Assembly (NCBI RefSeq): GCF_009834225.1
Contig: NZ_CP047176.1
Location: 1,488,001 to 1,552,000 of the forward strand
Direction: 5' to 3'
DNA from: Rathayibacter sp. VKM Ac-2759
GTDB taxonomy: Bacteria; Actinomycetota; Actinomycetes; Actinomycetales; Microbacteriaceae
Length of the DNA: 64,000 nucleotides
Both the position numbers and the translations under genes were made by a program. The notes beneath the pieces were generated by a model. That model saw only the letters and a list, made by a program, of their open reading frames with translations, was not told the origin of the DNA and made no database searches. Below, piece after piece: positions 1-9,025 of this stretch (position 1 is the stretch's first letter; each line of letters opens with the position of its first letter).

Positions 1-147
1 GGTCGCAACATGGTGATGGTCATCGGCCCCCTGAAGAACAAGTCCGAGGCCAAGGCCGAGGCGAACGCCGTCCGCGCCGCTCGCCGCGAGGCCAACACGC
101 CCGACGGCCACCCCTCCGACGACTCGGTCGAGGCCGAGACCGTCTAG
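1..147 (+). CDS. infC: Translation initiation factor IF-3, 3' end only
   Basis: The frame is open from base 1 and stops at 147, leaving the last 48 residues. The fragment begins with [12 protein letters not shown], the conserved end of the IF-3 C-terminal domain that binds the 30S subunit and checks initiator tRNA. An acidic, alanine-rich tail follows. The gene is cut by the window edge. Its place directly before rpmI and rplT is the classical infC-rpmI-rplT operon, which supports the call. In that operon family L20 often represses translation; no such structure was worked out here. Confidence 0.93.
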   Translation, partial: GRNMVMVIGPLKNKSEAKAEANAVRAARREANTPDGHPSDDSVEAETV

Positions 148-247
148 TACTTCGCCGCCCCGACCTCGGGGCCGGTGCACTCCCCGCTCGCGGGGCACCC
201 CAGCTTCGCCCCGCCCCGTGCGGGTGCGACGTCGACAAGGAGAGAAC

Positions 248-442
248 ATGCCCAAGATGAAGACCCACTCGGGTGCCAAGAAGCGCTTCAAGGTGACCGG
301 TTCCGGCAAGCTCATGAAGCAGCAGGCCGGTATGCGTCACAACCTGGAGTCCAAGTCCAGCGTCCGCACCCGCCGTCTCAACCAGGACCAGGTCCTCGCC
401 CCGCAGGACGCGAAGGTCGCCAAGAAGCTGCTCGGCCTGTAG
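248..442 (+). CDS. rpmI: 50S ribosomal protein bL35
   Basis: This is a 64-residue, strongly basic protein starting [15 protein letters not shown], the bL35 signature. It is a structural protein of the large ribosomal subunit. An earlier in-frame GTG exists at 218, but the ATG at 248 has a good Shine-Dalgarno sequence (AAGGAG, 237-242) and gives the usual family length. It is the middle gene of the infC-rpmI-rplT operon, 100 nt after infC and 56 nt before rplT. Confidence 0.97.
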   Translation: MPKMKTHSGAKKRFKVTGSGKLMKQQAGMRHNLESKSSVRTRRLNQDQVLAPQDAKVAKKLLGL

Positions 443-498
443 TCCTCGACACAGCCGACCAGAACTTCACCGACCAGGATCGATAGGAAGAAAAAGAA

Positions 499-882
499 AT
501 GGCAAGAGTCAAGAGGGCGGTCAACGCCCACAAGAAGCGTCGCGTCATCCTCGAGCGCGCGAAGGGCTACCGCGGCCAGCGTTCGCGTCTGTACCGCAAG
601 GCGAAGGAGCAGGTCACCCACTCCCTCGTCTACTCGTACCGCGACCGCCGCGCCAAGAAGGGCGAGTTCCGCCGCCTCTGGATCCAGCGCATCAACGCCG
701 CGTCGCGTGCGAACGGCCTGACCTACAACCGCTTCATCCAGGGTCTCGCCCTCGCTGGAGTGCAGGTCGACCGCCGCATCCTCGCCGATCTCGCGATCAC
801 CGAGCCCGCGACCTTCGCCGCCCTCGTGGCGACCGCGAAGAACGCGCTGCCGGCCGACACCTCGGCTCCGAAGGCCGCGTAG
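499..882 (+). CDS. rplT: 50S ribosomal protein bL20
   Basis: The product has 127 residues and begins [15 protein letters not shown], typical of bL20. This protein binds 23S rRNA early in 50S assembly and in many bacteria also autoregulates its operon. The body is basic and tyrosine/arginine rich, and it ends with an alanine-rich tail slightly longer than in most relatives. A purine-rich Shine-Dalgarno sequence (AGGAAG, 485-490) precedes the ATG. It is the last gene of the infC operon and is followed by a terminator hairpin at 901-928. Confidence 0.97.
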   Translation: MARVKRAVNAHKKRRVILERAKGYRGQRSRLYRKAKEQVTHSLVYSYRDRRAKKGEFRRLWIQRINAASRANGLTYNRFIQGLALAGVQVDRRILADLAITEPATFAALVATAKNALPADTSAPKAA

Positions 883-898
883 TCAGCACTGCTTCCCG

Positions 899-932
899 GA
901 GGGGGTCACGACCGAGGTCGTGGCCCCCTTCG
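899..932 (+). terminator. Rho-independent terminator of infC-rpmI-rplT
   Basis: A 13-bp GC-rich stem (901-913 with 916-928, one G-T wobble) has a two-base loop and is followed by a short T-containing tract. It lies 18 nt after the rplT stop and before the next promoter, so it plausibly ends the ribosomal-protein operon. Confidence 0.8.
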
Positions 933-976
933 TCGTGTCCGCGACGTGTCGCAGAAGGCGGCGCGATCCGCGCCGA

Positions 977-982
977 TAGGCT
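977..982 (+). promoter_or_regulatory. -10 box (TAGGCT), leaderless start of the SpoU methyltransferase gene
   Basis: TAGGCT lies 6 nt before the ATG at 989 and there is no Shine-Dalgarno sequence. This is the layout of a leaderless actinobacterial transcript. The same arrangement recurs at pheS, argC, tyrS, pyrG and tyrA. Confidence 0.55.
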
Positions 983-988
983 CGCCGC

Positions 989-1789
989 ATGCTCGACAAC
1001 CCCCGTTCTCCGCGCGTCCGCTCCGTCGCCAAGCTCACCCGGCGCCCGGCGCGGCAGGAGACGGGGCTCTTCCTCCTCGAGGGTCCCCAGGCGATGTCCG
1101 AGGCGCTGCAGTACCGCCCGGAGCTCCTCGTCGAGTCGTTCGCGACTCCGACCGCTCTCGAGCGACACCCCGAGATCGTGGCGGCCGCCGAGGCCGCGGA
1201 GGTCGAGATCGAGTTCGTCACCGAGGACGTCCTCGACTCGATGGCCGACACCGTGACGCCGCAGGGCTTCGTCAGCGTCTGCCGCCAGTTCCCGACCTCG
1301 CTCAAGGACATCGTCGCCTCCGAGCCCCGCCTCGTCGCGGTGCTCGAGGAGGTCCGCGACCCGGGCAACCTGGGCACGATCATCCGGGCGGCCGACGCCG
1401 CGGGCGCCGACGCGGTCGTCCTGACCGGCCGCTCCGTCGACCTCTACAACCCCAAGGTCGTCCGCTCGACGACCGGCTCGCTCTTCCACCTGCCCGTCGC
1501 GGTCGACGCCGAGCTGGCCGACGTGCTGCAGCGGCTGCGCAGGGCCGGGCTGCGCGCCGTCGCGGCCGATGTGAAGGGCGAGGACCTGCTCGCGATCCGC
1601 GACCGCGGCGACCTCGCCCAGCCGACCGTCTGGGTGTTCGGCAACGAGGCGCGCGGGCTCGAGGACGAGTCGCTCGAGCTCGTCGACGCCGTCGTGGCCG
1701 TGCCCATCTACGGGGCCGCGGAGTCGCTCAATCTCGCGACCGCGGCCTCCGTCTGCCTCTACGAGAGCGCCTTCGCCCTGCATTCCTGA
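989..1789 (+). CDS. TrmH/SpoU family RNA 2'-O-ribose methyltransferase
   Basis: This 266-residue enzyme methylates a ribose 2'-hydroxyl in rRNA or tRNA using S-adenosylmethionine. The N-terminal part (about 1-100) looks like the SpoU substrate-binding domain. The catalytic SPOUT domain carries motif 1 DPGNLGTIIRAA (124-135, with the catalytic Arg), motif 2 VFGNEARG (216-223) and motif 3 VPIYGAAESLNLATA (about 239-252). The exact target base cannot be told from sequence. It sits alone between rplT and the transporter genes, and its start is probably leaderless. In related genomes this gene commonly lies between rplT and pheS. Confidence 0.92.
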   Translation: MLDNPRSPRVRSVAKLTRRPARQETGLFLLEGPQAMSEALQYRPELLVESFATPTALERHPEIVAAAEAAEVEIEFVTEDVLDSMADTVTPQGFVSVCRQFPTSLKDIVASEPRLVAVLEEVRDPGNLGTIIRAADAAGADAVVLTGRSVDLYNPKVVRSTTGSLFHLPVAVDAELADVLQRLRRAGLRAVAADVKGEDLLAIRDRGDLAQPTVWVFGNEARGLEDESLELVDAVVAVPIYGAAESLNLATAASVCLYESAFALHS

Positions 1790-1902
1790 GAGAACGAGCA
1801 CCCTGCCTGAGGGCAGCCTGGGCGAATCACGCGGTTGTTACTCTCTGATTAAGAAAACGCTCATGATTTGACCCGCCCATCCGCGTGTGATTCTCTGACG
1901 AC

Positions 1903-2658
<756 letters not shown>

Positions 2659-2764
2659 TCGATCAGCCCTCCGCGCCCGAACATCCGACAGGTCGACCCC
2701 CGCAACCCTCGGGGCCGACCGGACATCGCCCGCTCCGGCGGGCCGAACCCCAGGAAGGACGATC

Positions 2765-3664
2765 ATGCGCACCAAGCTCATGTTCATGACCGCAGGACTC
2801 GCCGCCGCGGCACTCACCCTCACCGGCTGCGCCGGCGACTCCGGCTCCGGCGAGTCGGGCTCCGGCGAGGCCGGCGGCACCTCGACCTTCGAGGTCGCCA
2901 CCGACGTGACCCTCGAGGGCAGCCCCACCTTCGACGCGATGACCGACGCCGGGGGAGTGACCATCGGCGTCAAGGAGGACCAGCCGGGTCTCGGCTACCT
3001 CGACGCCGCCACCGGTGAGCGCTCCGGGTTCGACATCGAGATCGCCCAGTGGATCGCCGCGTCGCTCGGCTTCTCCGAGGACGAGATCACCTACACGTCG
3101 ATCCCCTCGGCCAACCGCGAGGCGTCGATCGTGAACGGCGACATCGACTACTACGTCGGCACCTACTCGATCACCGACAAGCGCAAGGAGCAGGTCGGCT
3201 TCGCCGGACCCTACTTCGAGACCGGCCAGCAGCTGCTGGTCGCCGCCGACAACGACACCATCGAGGGTCCGGACGACCTCACGGCCGACACCACGGTGTG
3301 CTCGGCGACCGGGTCGACCCCGATCCAGAACATCCGCACCAACTACCCCGACGTGCCCACCGAGGAGTTCGACACCTACTCGCAGTGCGTGGACGCCCTG
3401 AACGACGGCCAGGTCGACGCGGTCACCACCGACGGCGCGATCCTGATCGGCTACGCGGCGCAGAGCCCCGACGAGCTGAAGGTCGTCGGCGAGCCCTTCA
3501 GCACCGAGCTCTACGGAGTCGGCCTCGCGAAGGACGACGACGCGCTCCGCGGCTTCATCAACGACATGTTCACCGAGGGTGGCGACACCTGGTCCGCCAT
3601 CTACGACGAGACGCTGGGCGAGTCCGGCACCGAGGTCGAGCAGCCCGCGGTCGACGCCTACTAG
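2765..3664 (+). CDS. gluB: Amino-acid ABC transporter, substrate-binding lipoprotein
   Basis: This 299-residue secreted solute-binding protein belongs to SBP family 3. It opens with a signal peptide and lipobox LTGC (Cys 22), so it should be lipid-anchored outside the membrane. A Gly/Ser/Glu-rich linker follows and then the periplasmic-binding fold, including GVKEDQPGLGYLD and SGFDIEIAQWIA. A Shine-Dalgarno sequence (AGGAAGGA) precedes the ATG. It is second in the gluABCD operon; the 106-nt gap from gluA and the hairpin after it suggest that its mRNA level is set separately from the other genes. Confidence 0.93.
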   Translation: MRTKLMFMTAGLAAAALTLTGCAGDSGSGESGSGEAGGTSTFEVATDVTLEGSPTFDAMTDAGGVTIGVKEDQPGLGYLDAATGERSGFDIEIAQWIAASLGFSEDEITYTSIPSANREASIVNGDIDYYVGTYSITDKRKEQVGFAGPYFETGQQLLVAADNDTIEGPDDLTADTTVCSATGSTPIQNIRTNYPDVPTEEFDTYSQCVDALNDGQVDAVTTDGAILIGYAAQSPDELKVVGEPFSTELYGVGLAKDDDALRGFINDMFTEGGDTWSAIYDETLGESGTEVEQPAVDAY

Positions 3665-3671
3665 GAGGCGA

Positions 3672-3698
3672 GCCGGGCGGCGCGAACCGCCGCCCGGC
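3672..3698 (+). promoter_or_regulatory. Intra-operon stem-loop between gluB and gluC
   Basis: A perfect 11-bp GC-only stem (3672-3682 with 3688-3698) with a CGAAC loop lies 8 nt after the gluB stop and has no T-tract. Such hairpins after a binding-protein gene commonly stabilise the upstream mRNA or reduce read-through into the permease genes. That role here is inferred. Confidence 0.65.
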
Positions 3699-3744
3699 CC
3701 CTCCCCGCTGACCGCTCCCACCTCCCGATGAAAGGGCCCGCCGC

Positions 3745-4392
3745 ATGGATGTTCTGCTGAGCAACCTCGACGTGTTCGTCCCGGCCTTCGGCAACACGCT
3801 GTTGCTGTTCGTCGTCTCGCTCGTGTTCGCCCTCCTCATCGGGACGGTCGTGGGCGCCATGCGCGTCTCCCCGGTCCCGATCGCCCGCGCGGTCGGCACC
3901 GTCTACGTCAACACCATCCGGAACACGCCCCTCACGCTCCTGATGTTCTTCTTCGCGTTCGGCTACCCCAAGCTCGACCTGCCCGACGTCGACTACACGA
4001 ACCTCGCCATCTGCGCGCTCAGCCTCTACACCGCGACCTACGTCGCGGAGGTGCTGCGCTCGGGCATCAACACCGTGCCGATCGGCCAGGCCGAGGCGGC
4101 CCGCGCGATCGGCCTCGACTTCGGTCTCACGATGACCCAGGTGGTCCTGCCGCAGGCCTTCCGCTCCGTGATCCCGCCGCTGATGAGCGTGCTGATCGCG
4201 CTGCTGAAGAACACGACGGTCGCCGCCGGGTTCTCCGTCGCCGAGGCCGGCACGATCGTCCGCGAGCTGAACGAGCGCGGCGAGAACAGCCTGGTCGTGC
4301 TGCTCTGGGTCGCCCTCGTCTTCGTGGTGCTGGTCTCAGTGCTCTCGGTGATCCAACGCCAGCTCGAGAAGAAGTGGAGGGTCGCCCGATGA
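3745..4392 (+). CDS. gluC: Amino-acid ABC transporter permease
   Basis: A 215-residue polytopic membrane protein of the HisM/GlnP type (BPD_transp_1 fold) with about five hydrophobic segments. The cytoplasmic EAA loop that docks on the ATPase is visible as EAARAIGLDFGLTMTQVVLP. A Shine-Dalgarno-like AAAGGG precedes the ATG. Its stop overlaps the start of gluD (ATGA), so the two permeases are probably translationally coupled and form a heterodimer. Confidence 0.92.
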   Translation: MDVLLSNLDVFVPAFGNTLLLFVVSLVFALLIGTVVGAMRVSPVPIARAVGTVYVNTIRNTPLTLLMFFFAFGYPKLDLPDVDYTNLAICALSLYTATYVAEVLRSGINTVPIGQAEAARAIGLDFGLTMTQVVLPQAFRSVIPPLMSVLIALLKNTTVAAGFSVAEAGTIVRELNERGENSLVVLLWVALVFVVLVSVLSVIQRQLEKKWRVAR

Positions 4393-5261
4393 GCTCCGTC
4401 CTCTTCGACAACCCCGGTCCCCGCGCGATCGTCCGCAACCGCGTCCTCGGCGCGGCGGTCATCCTGCTCGTCGTGGCGCTCTTCGCCTTCATCCTCTGGC
4501 GCTTCGCCGAGTCGGGGCAGTTCTCGGCCGAGAAGTGGCGGGCGTTCCAGTACCCGCTGGTCTGGCAGAGCATCGGAGCCGCGCTCGGGCAGACGCTCGG
4601 CGCGTTCGCCGCCGCCGGCGTCGCGAGCCTCGTCCTCGGTCTGGTCCTCGCGGTCGGCCGCCTCTCGGACCGGCGCTGGATCAGCGTCCCCGTCACCGTC
4701 TTCATCGAGCTCTTCCGGGCGATCCCGGTCCTCATCCTGATGATGCTGATGTACTACGGGCTGCCGTTCGTCGGGCTGAAGCTCACTCCGTACCTCGCCG
4801 TGGTCATCGCGCTGACGCTCTACAACGGCTCCGTCTTCTCCGAGATCTTCCGGGCCGGCATCGAGGCCCTCCCGCGCGGTCAGAAGGAGGCGGGCTACGC
4901 GATCGGCCTCCGCAAGGCCGGGGTCATGCGCCTCATCCTCTTCCCGCAGGCGATCCGCTCGATGCTGCCCGTGATCATCGCCCAGCTCGTCGTCGCCCTG
5001 AAGGACACGGCGCTCGGCTCGATCATCACCTACAACGAGCTCCTCTACTACGCGAAGTACCTGGGCAACCAGTCGAGCCTCGACAGCCCGATCATCCCCG
5101 CGGCGATCGTCATCGGCGCCATCTACATCGGCATCTGCCTCCTGCTCTCGGGCCTCGCGAAGTGGATCGAGATCCGCACCAAGAGCAGCGGCCGCGGGGG
5201 CACGGGACACCCGGCCGCCCGAGCCACCACCAACACCGCCCTCATCGCCGCCCAGGACTGA
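4389..5261 (+). CDS. gluD: Amino-acid ABC transporter permease
   Basis: The second permease has 290 residues and the same fold. The EAA loop is visible as KEAGYAIGLRKAGVMRLILFPQ. I chose ATG 4389, which overlaps the gluC stop and has GTGGAGGG just upstream, over the GTG at 4374. It carries a longer N-terminus than GluC and a Ser/Arg/Gly-rich cytoplasmic tail. With GluC it should form the translocation channel. It is the last gene of the operon. Confidence 0.92.
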   Translation: MSSVLFDNPGPRAIVRNRVLGAAVILLVVALFAFILWRFAESGQFSAEKWRAFQYPLVWQSIGAALGQTLGAFAAAGVASLVLGLVLAVGRLSDRRWISVPVTVFIELFRAIPVLILMMLMYYGLPFVGLKLTPYLAVVIALTLYNGSVFSEIFRAGIEALPRGQKEAGYAIGLRKAGVMRLILFPQAIRSMLPVIIAQLVVALKDTALGSIITYNELLYYAKYLGNQSSLDSPIIPAAIVIGAIYIGICLLLSGLAKWIEIRTKSSGRGGTGHPAARATTNTALIAAQD

Positions 5262-5263
5262 GC

Positions 5264-5396
5264 TGATCCGTCGAGATCGCCCGAGGGCGATTTCGACCGC
5301 GGTCGGCTTCTCGGGATGATGCGTTCCGCTCTTCGCACATCACCACCCCTGGGAGCCGACCGCGGTCTCCGTCGCCCCCGGGCGATGGAGACGATC
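5264..5396. repeat. Long imperfect inverted repeat between gluD and pheS
   Basis: Two arms of roughly 45 nt face each other across the 149-nt gap. Each arm carries the perfect palindrome GACCGCGGTC (5295-5304 and 5358-5367) inside a 14-bp exact inverted match (5295-5308 with 5354-5367). Each arm also has its own small hairpin: ATCGCCC/GGGCGAT at 5276-5291 and TCGCCC/GGGCGA near 5372-5385. It may end gluABCD transcription, act as a protein-binding operator, or be a small repeat element. Confidence 0.6.
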
Positions 5397-5402
5397 TAGA
5401 CT
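5397..5402 (+). promoter_or_regulatory. -10 box (TAGACT) of pheST, probably leaderless
   Basis: TAGACT lies 8 nt before the GTG start of pheS at 5411 and there is no Shine-Dalgarno sequence between them. Confidence 0.55.
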
Positions 5403-5410
5403 CATGCATC

Positions 5411-6451
5411 GTGTCTGACAGCAACCCGATCACCGACGAGGCCGTCTCGGCCGCGGTCGCCGAGGCGCTGACCGCGATCAGCGCGGCCGGCGACTCCGCA
5501 GCCCTGAAGGCGGCCCGCGCCGCGCACCTCGGTGAAGGCTCCGCCCTCGCCCGGCTCAACGCGCAGATGCGCTCCGTCCCGCCCGAGTCCAAGGCCGCCT
5601 CCGGCAAGCTCGTCGGCGGTGCGCGCAAGCAGGTCGGCGACGCGTACGCCGCCCGCGAGGTCGAGCTCGTCGCCGCCGAGGAGGCCGCCGCCCTCGACGC
5701 CGAGCGCGTCGACGTCACCGCCGGCGCCTCGTTCGTGCGCCAGGGTGCGCGCCACCCGCTCTCGCTCCTCCAGGAGTCGATCGCCGACGTCTTCATCGGC
5801 ATGGGCTGGGAGATCGCCGAGGGGCCCGAGCTCGAGAACGAGTGGTTCAACTTCGACGCCCTGAACTTCGACGAGGACCACCCGGCCCGCGCGATGCAGG
5901 ACACCTTCTTCGTCGATCCGGTCGACTCGCACCTCGTGCTGCGCACGCACACGAGCCCCGTGCAGATCCGCTCGATGCTCGAGCGCACGCCTCCGCTCTA
6001 CGTGATCGCGCCCGGACGCGTCTACCGCACCGACGAGCTCGACGCCACGCACACCCCCGTCTTCACGCAGTTCGAGGGTCTCGCCGTCGACCGCGGGCTC
6101 ACCATGGCGCACCTGCGCGGCACCCTCGAGCACGTCGCGCGGATCATGTTCGGCGACGAGGCGAGGATCCGCCTCCGCCCCAACTACTTCCCCTTCACCG
6201 AGCCGAGCGCCGAGCTCGACATCTGGCACCCCACCTTCGTCGGCGGCGCGCGCTGGATCGAGTGGGGCGGCTGCGGGATGGTCAACCCGAACGTGCTCCG
6301 CGCGGCCGGGATTGACCCGGAGGAGTTCTCCGGCTTCGCCTTCGGCATGGGGATCGAGCGGACCCTGATGTTCCGCAACGACGTGAAGGACATGCGCGAC
6401 ATGGTCGAGGGCGATGTCCGCTTCAGCAAGCAGTACGGGATGGTGATCTGA
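5411..6451 (+). CDS. pheS: Phenylalanine--tRNA ligase, alpha subunit
   Basis: This 346-residue protein is the catalytic alpha subunit of the alpha2-beta2 enzyme that charges tRNA-Phe. An N-terminal coiled-coil arm (about 1-90) is followed by the class II aminoacyl-tRNA synthetase core with motif 2 (APGRVYRTDELDATH...FTQFEGL) and motif 3 (GFAFGMGIERTLM near the C-terminus). Length fits the family. The GTG start is preceded only by a -10-like box, so it is probably leaderless. Its stop abuts the start of pheT. Confidence 0.97.
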   Translation: MSDSNPITDEAVSAAVAEALTAISAAGDSAALKAARAAHLGEGSALARLNAQMRSVPPESKAASGKLVGGARKQVGDAYAAREVELVAAEEAAALDAERVDVTAGASFVRQGARHPLSLLQESIADVFIGMGWEIAEGPELENEWFNFDALNFDEDHPARAMQDTFFVDPVDSHLVLRTHTSPVQIRSMLERTPPLYVIAPGRVYRTDELDATHTPVFTQFEGLAVDRGLTMAHLRGTLEHVARIMFGDEARIRLRPNYFPFTEPSAELDIWHPTFVGGARWIEWGGCGMVNPNVLRAAGIDPEEFSGFAFGMGIERTLMFRNDVKDMRDMVEGDVRFSKQYGMVI

Positions 6452-8982
6452 TGCGCATCCCGCTGAGCTGGCTGGGCGAGTACGTCGACCTCGAGCAGGG
6501 CGTCACGACCGAGGCCGTGCACGCGGCGCTCGTGTCGGTCGGGCTCGAGGAGGAGGACGTCCACCGCTTCGAGGTGTCCGGCCCCGTCGTGGTGGGCGAG
6601 GTCCTGGATCTCGTGCCCGAGCCGCAGAAGAACGGCAAGACCATCAACTGGTGCACGGTCCGCGTGGCTCCGGAGGGGGCGCTCGCGGCCGACGGCGGCG
6701 GCGACGTCCGGGGCATCGTCTGCGGTGCGCACAACTTCACGGCCGGAGACAAGGTCGTCGTCTCGCTGCCCGGTGCGGTCCTCCCCGGCCCGTTCCCGAT
6801 CTCGGCGCGGAAGACCTACGGTCACGTCTCCGACGGCATGATCGCGTCGAGCCGAGAGCTCGGCCTCGGCGACGACCACGACGGCATCCTCCGCCTGGCG
6901 AGCCTCGGTATCGACCCGGAGGTGGGCGCCGACGCGATCGCGCTGCTCGGGCTGGACGACGCGGCGGTCGAGGTCAATGTGACCCCCGATCGCGGCTACG
7001 CCTTCTCGATCCGCGGCATCGCCCGCGAGTACGCCCACGCGACGGGAGCCTCCTTCCGCGATCCCGCCCAGGCGGTCGCTGTCCCCGAGCGCGCCGAGTC
7101 GGCCGCGGTCTTCCCCGTCTCGATCCAGGACGACGCCCCGATCCGCGGTCGCGACGGCGCCTCCGTCTTCGTCACGCGGGTGGTGCGCGGCGTCGATGCG
7201 AGCCGTCCGACGCCGCCGTGGATGGTCGCACGCCTGCGCCTCGCCGGTGTCCGCTCGATCTCGCTGATCGTCGACATCACCAACTACGTCATGTTCGAGC
7301 TGGGGCAGCCGCTGCACGGCTACGACCTCGACGCCCTCCAGGGCGGCCTCGTCGTCCGCCGCGCCTCGGCGGGGGAGACCCTCGAGACCCTCGACGGACA
7401 GACCCGGCGCCTGCACCCCGAGGACCTGGTCATCGCGGACGCGGGCGGAGCCGTCGGCCTCGCCGGCGTCATGGGCGGTGCGCGGACCGAGATCGGTGCG
7501 AGCACCACCGACGTCCTCCTCGAGGCCGCGAACTTCGATCCGGTGTCGATCGCCAGGACCGCGCGCCGGCACAAGCTGCCGAGTGAGGCGTCCAAGCGCT
7601 TCGAGCGCGGAGTCGACCCGCGCGTCGCCGCCGTCGCCGCAGCGCGCGCGGTCCAGCTGCTGGTCGAGCTCGCCGGCGGCACCGCGGACGAGCTGGGGTC
7701 GGCGCTCGTCGATCCCCGCGAGGCGACCGCCATCGAGCTGCCCGACGGCTACGTCTCCCGGCTCATCGGCGTCGAGTACACGGACGACGAGATCCGCGGC
7801 TCGCTCGTCGAGATCGGCGCCTCGGTGGCGTCCGGCGACGCCGGCCTCGTCGTCACTCCGCCGAGCTGGCGTCCCGACCTCACCGACAAGGCCACCCTCG
7901 CCGAGGAGGTCGCCCGCATCACCGGGTACGACCGCATCCCCTCGGTGCTGCCGGTCGCGCCTCCGGGCCGCGGACTCACCACGGGTCAGCGTCTGCGGCG
8001 CAGGGTCGCCCAGACGCTCGCGGCGAGCGGCCTGACCGAGGTGCTGTCGTACCCGTTCCTCTCGCGCGCGGTCAACGACCGCTTCGGCTCCGTCGACGGC
8101 GAGCCCCGCGAGCAGATCACGCTCGCGAACCCGCTCGACGCGACCGCTGCGCAGCTGCGCCTCTCGCTCGTGCCCGGGCTCGTCCAGATCGCCGCCCGCA
8201 ACCGCTCCCGCGGGCTCACCGATCTCGCGCTCTACGAGCTCGGGTCGGTGTTCGTCCCCGAGTCCGGTCGTCCCTTCGGCTCCGGGCCGCTGCCCGAGGG
8301 TGCGGCCCGTCCCTCCGCCGAGGTCGAGGCCGAGCTCAACGCGGGGATCCCGGCTCAGCCGCTGCACGTGGCGGCGCTGCTCACCGGAGCCGCCCTCGAG
8401 CGTCAGCCCGGCGTGGCCGCCCGCGACTTCGACTGGCGCGACGCGCTCGACGTGGTCCGCGAGGTCGCCACTGCCTCCGGAGTCGACCTCGTCGTCCGCC
8501 AGGGATCGCACGCCGCGCTGCACCCCGGCCGGACCGCCGAGATCGTGCTCGACGGCGCGGTCATCGGCCACGCCGGCGAGCTGCTCCCGTCGCTGGCCGA
8601 CGAGCTCGACCTGCCGCGGCGCGTCGCCGTCGTCGAGCTGGACCTCGACGCCGTCATCGCGCACGCGGGCCGGGTCGTCGTCGCCCGCCCGGTCGGTGCG
8701 CTGCCCGCGGCCACGCAGGACCTCTCGCTGGTCGTGCCGGTCGACGTGCCCGCCGGATCGCTCGCCGAGGCCGTCGCGGAGGGGGCGGGTGAGCTGCTCG
8801 AGGCGATCCGCCTCGTCGACGACTACCGCGGCTCCGGCCTCGAAGCCGGCACCAAGTCGCTCACCTTCGCTCTGCGCTTCCGGGCCGCCGACCGCACGCT
8901 GACCGCGGCCGAGGCGACGGAGGCGAAGGAGAGCGGCGTCGCCGTCGCCGCCGAGCGGTTCGGCGCGCAGCTGAGGGAGTGA
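6451..8982 (+). CDS. pheT: Phenylalanine--tRNA ligase, beta subunit
   Basis: The beta subunit has 843 residues. It begins MRIPLSWLGEYVDL, followed by an EMAP-type tRNA-binding fold (about 40-150), the B3/B4 editing region with GYDLDALQGG and the B5 region. The C-terminal anticodon-binding FDX-ACB domain (about 745-840) contains DLSLVVPVDVP. The ATG overlaps the last base of the pheS stop, so the two subunits are translationally coupled. Full length for the family. Confidence 0.97.
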   Translation: MRIPLSWLGEYVDLEQGVTTEAVHAALVSVGLEEEDVHRFEVSGPVVVGEVLDLVPEPQKNGKTINWCTVRVAPEGALAADGGGDVRGIVCGAHNFTAGDKVVVSLPGAVLPGPFPISARKTYGHVSDGMIASSRELGLGDDHDGILRLASLGIDPEVGADAIALLGLDDAAVEVNVTPDRGYAFSIRGIAREYAHATGASFRDPAQAVAVPERAESAAVFPVSIQDDAPIRGRDGASVFVTRVVRGVDASRPTPPWMVARLRLAGVRSISLIVDITNYVMFELGQPLHGYDLDALQGGLVVRRASAGETLETLDGQTRRLHPEDLVIADAGGAVGLAGVMGGARTEIGASTTDVLLEAANFDPVSIARTARRHKLPSEASKRFERGVDPRVAAVAAARAVQLLVELAGGTADELGSALVDPREATAIELPDGYVSRLIGVEYTDDEIRGSLVEIGASVASGDAGLVVTPPSWRPDLTDKATLAEEVARITGYDRIPSVLPVAPPGRGLTTGQRLRRRVAQTLAASGLTEVLSYPFLSRAVNDRFGSVDGEPREQITLANPLDATAAQLRLSLVPGLVQIAARNRSRGLTDLALYELGSVFVPESGRPFGSGPLPEGAARPSAEVEAELNAGIPAQPLHVAALLTGAALERQPGVAARDFDWRDALDVVREVATASGVDLVVRQGSHAALHPGRTAEIVLDGAVIGHAGELLPSLADELDLPRRVAVVELDLDAVIAHAGRVVVARPVGALPAATQDLSLVVPVDVPAGSLAEAVAEGAGELLEAIRLVDDYRGSGLEAGTKSLTFALRFRAADRTLTAAEATEAKESGVAVAAERFGAQLRE

Positions 8983-9012
8983 CGCCTGACCGGCCCGCGC
9001 CCCCGCACGGAC

Positions 9013-9018
9013 TAGGCT
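9013..9018 (+). promoter_or_regulatory. -10 box (TAGGCT) of the arginine cluster, probably leaderless
   Basis: TAGGCT ends 7 nt before the argC ATG at 9026 with no Shine-Dalgarno sequence, so the arginine operon probably begins with a leaderless mRNA. I saw no clear ARG-box palindrome next to it. Confidence 0.55.
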
Positions 9019-9025
9019 CTCGGGC

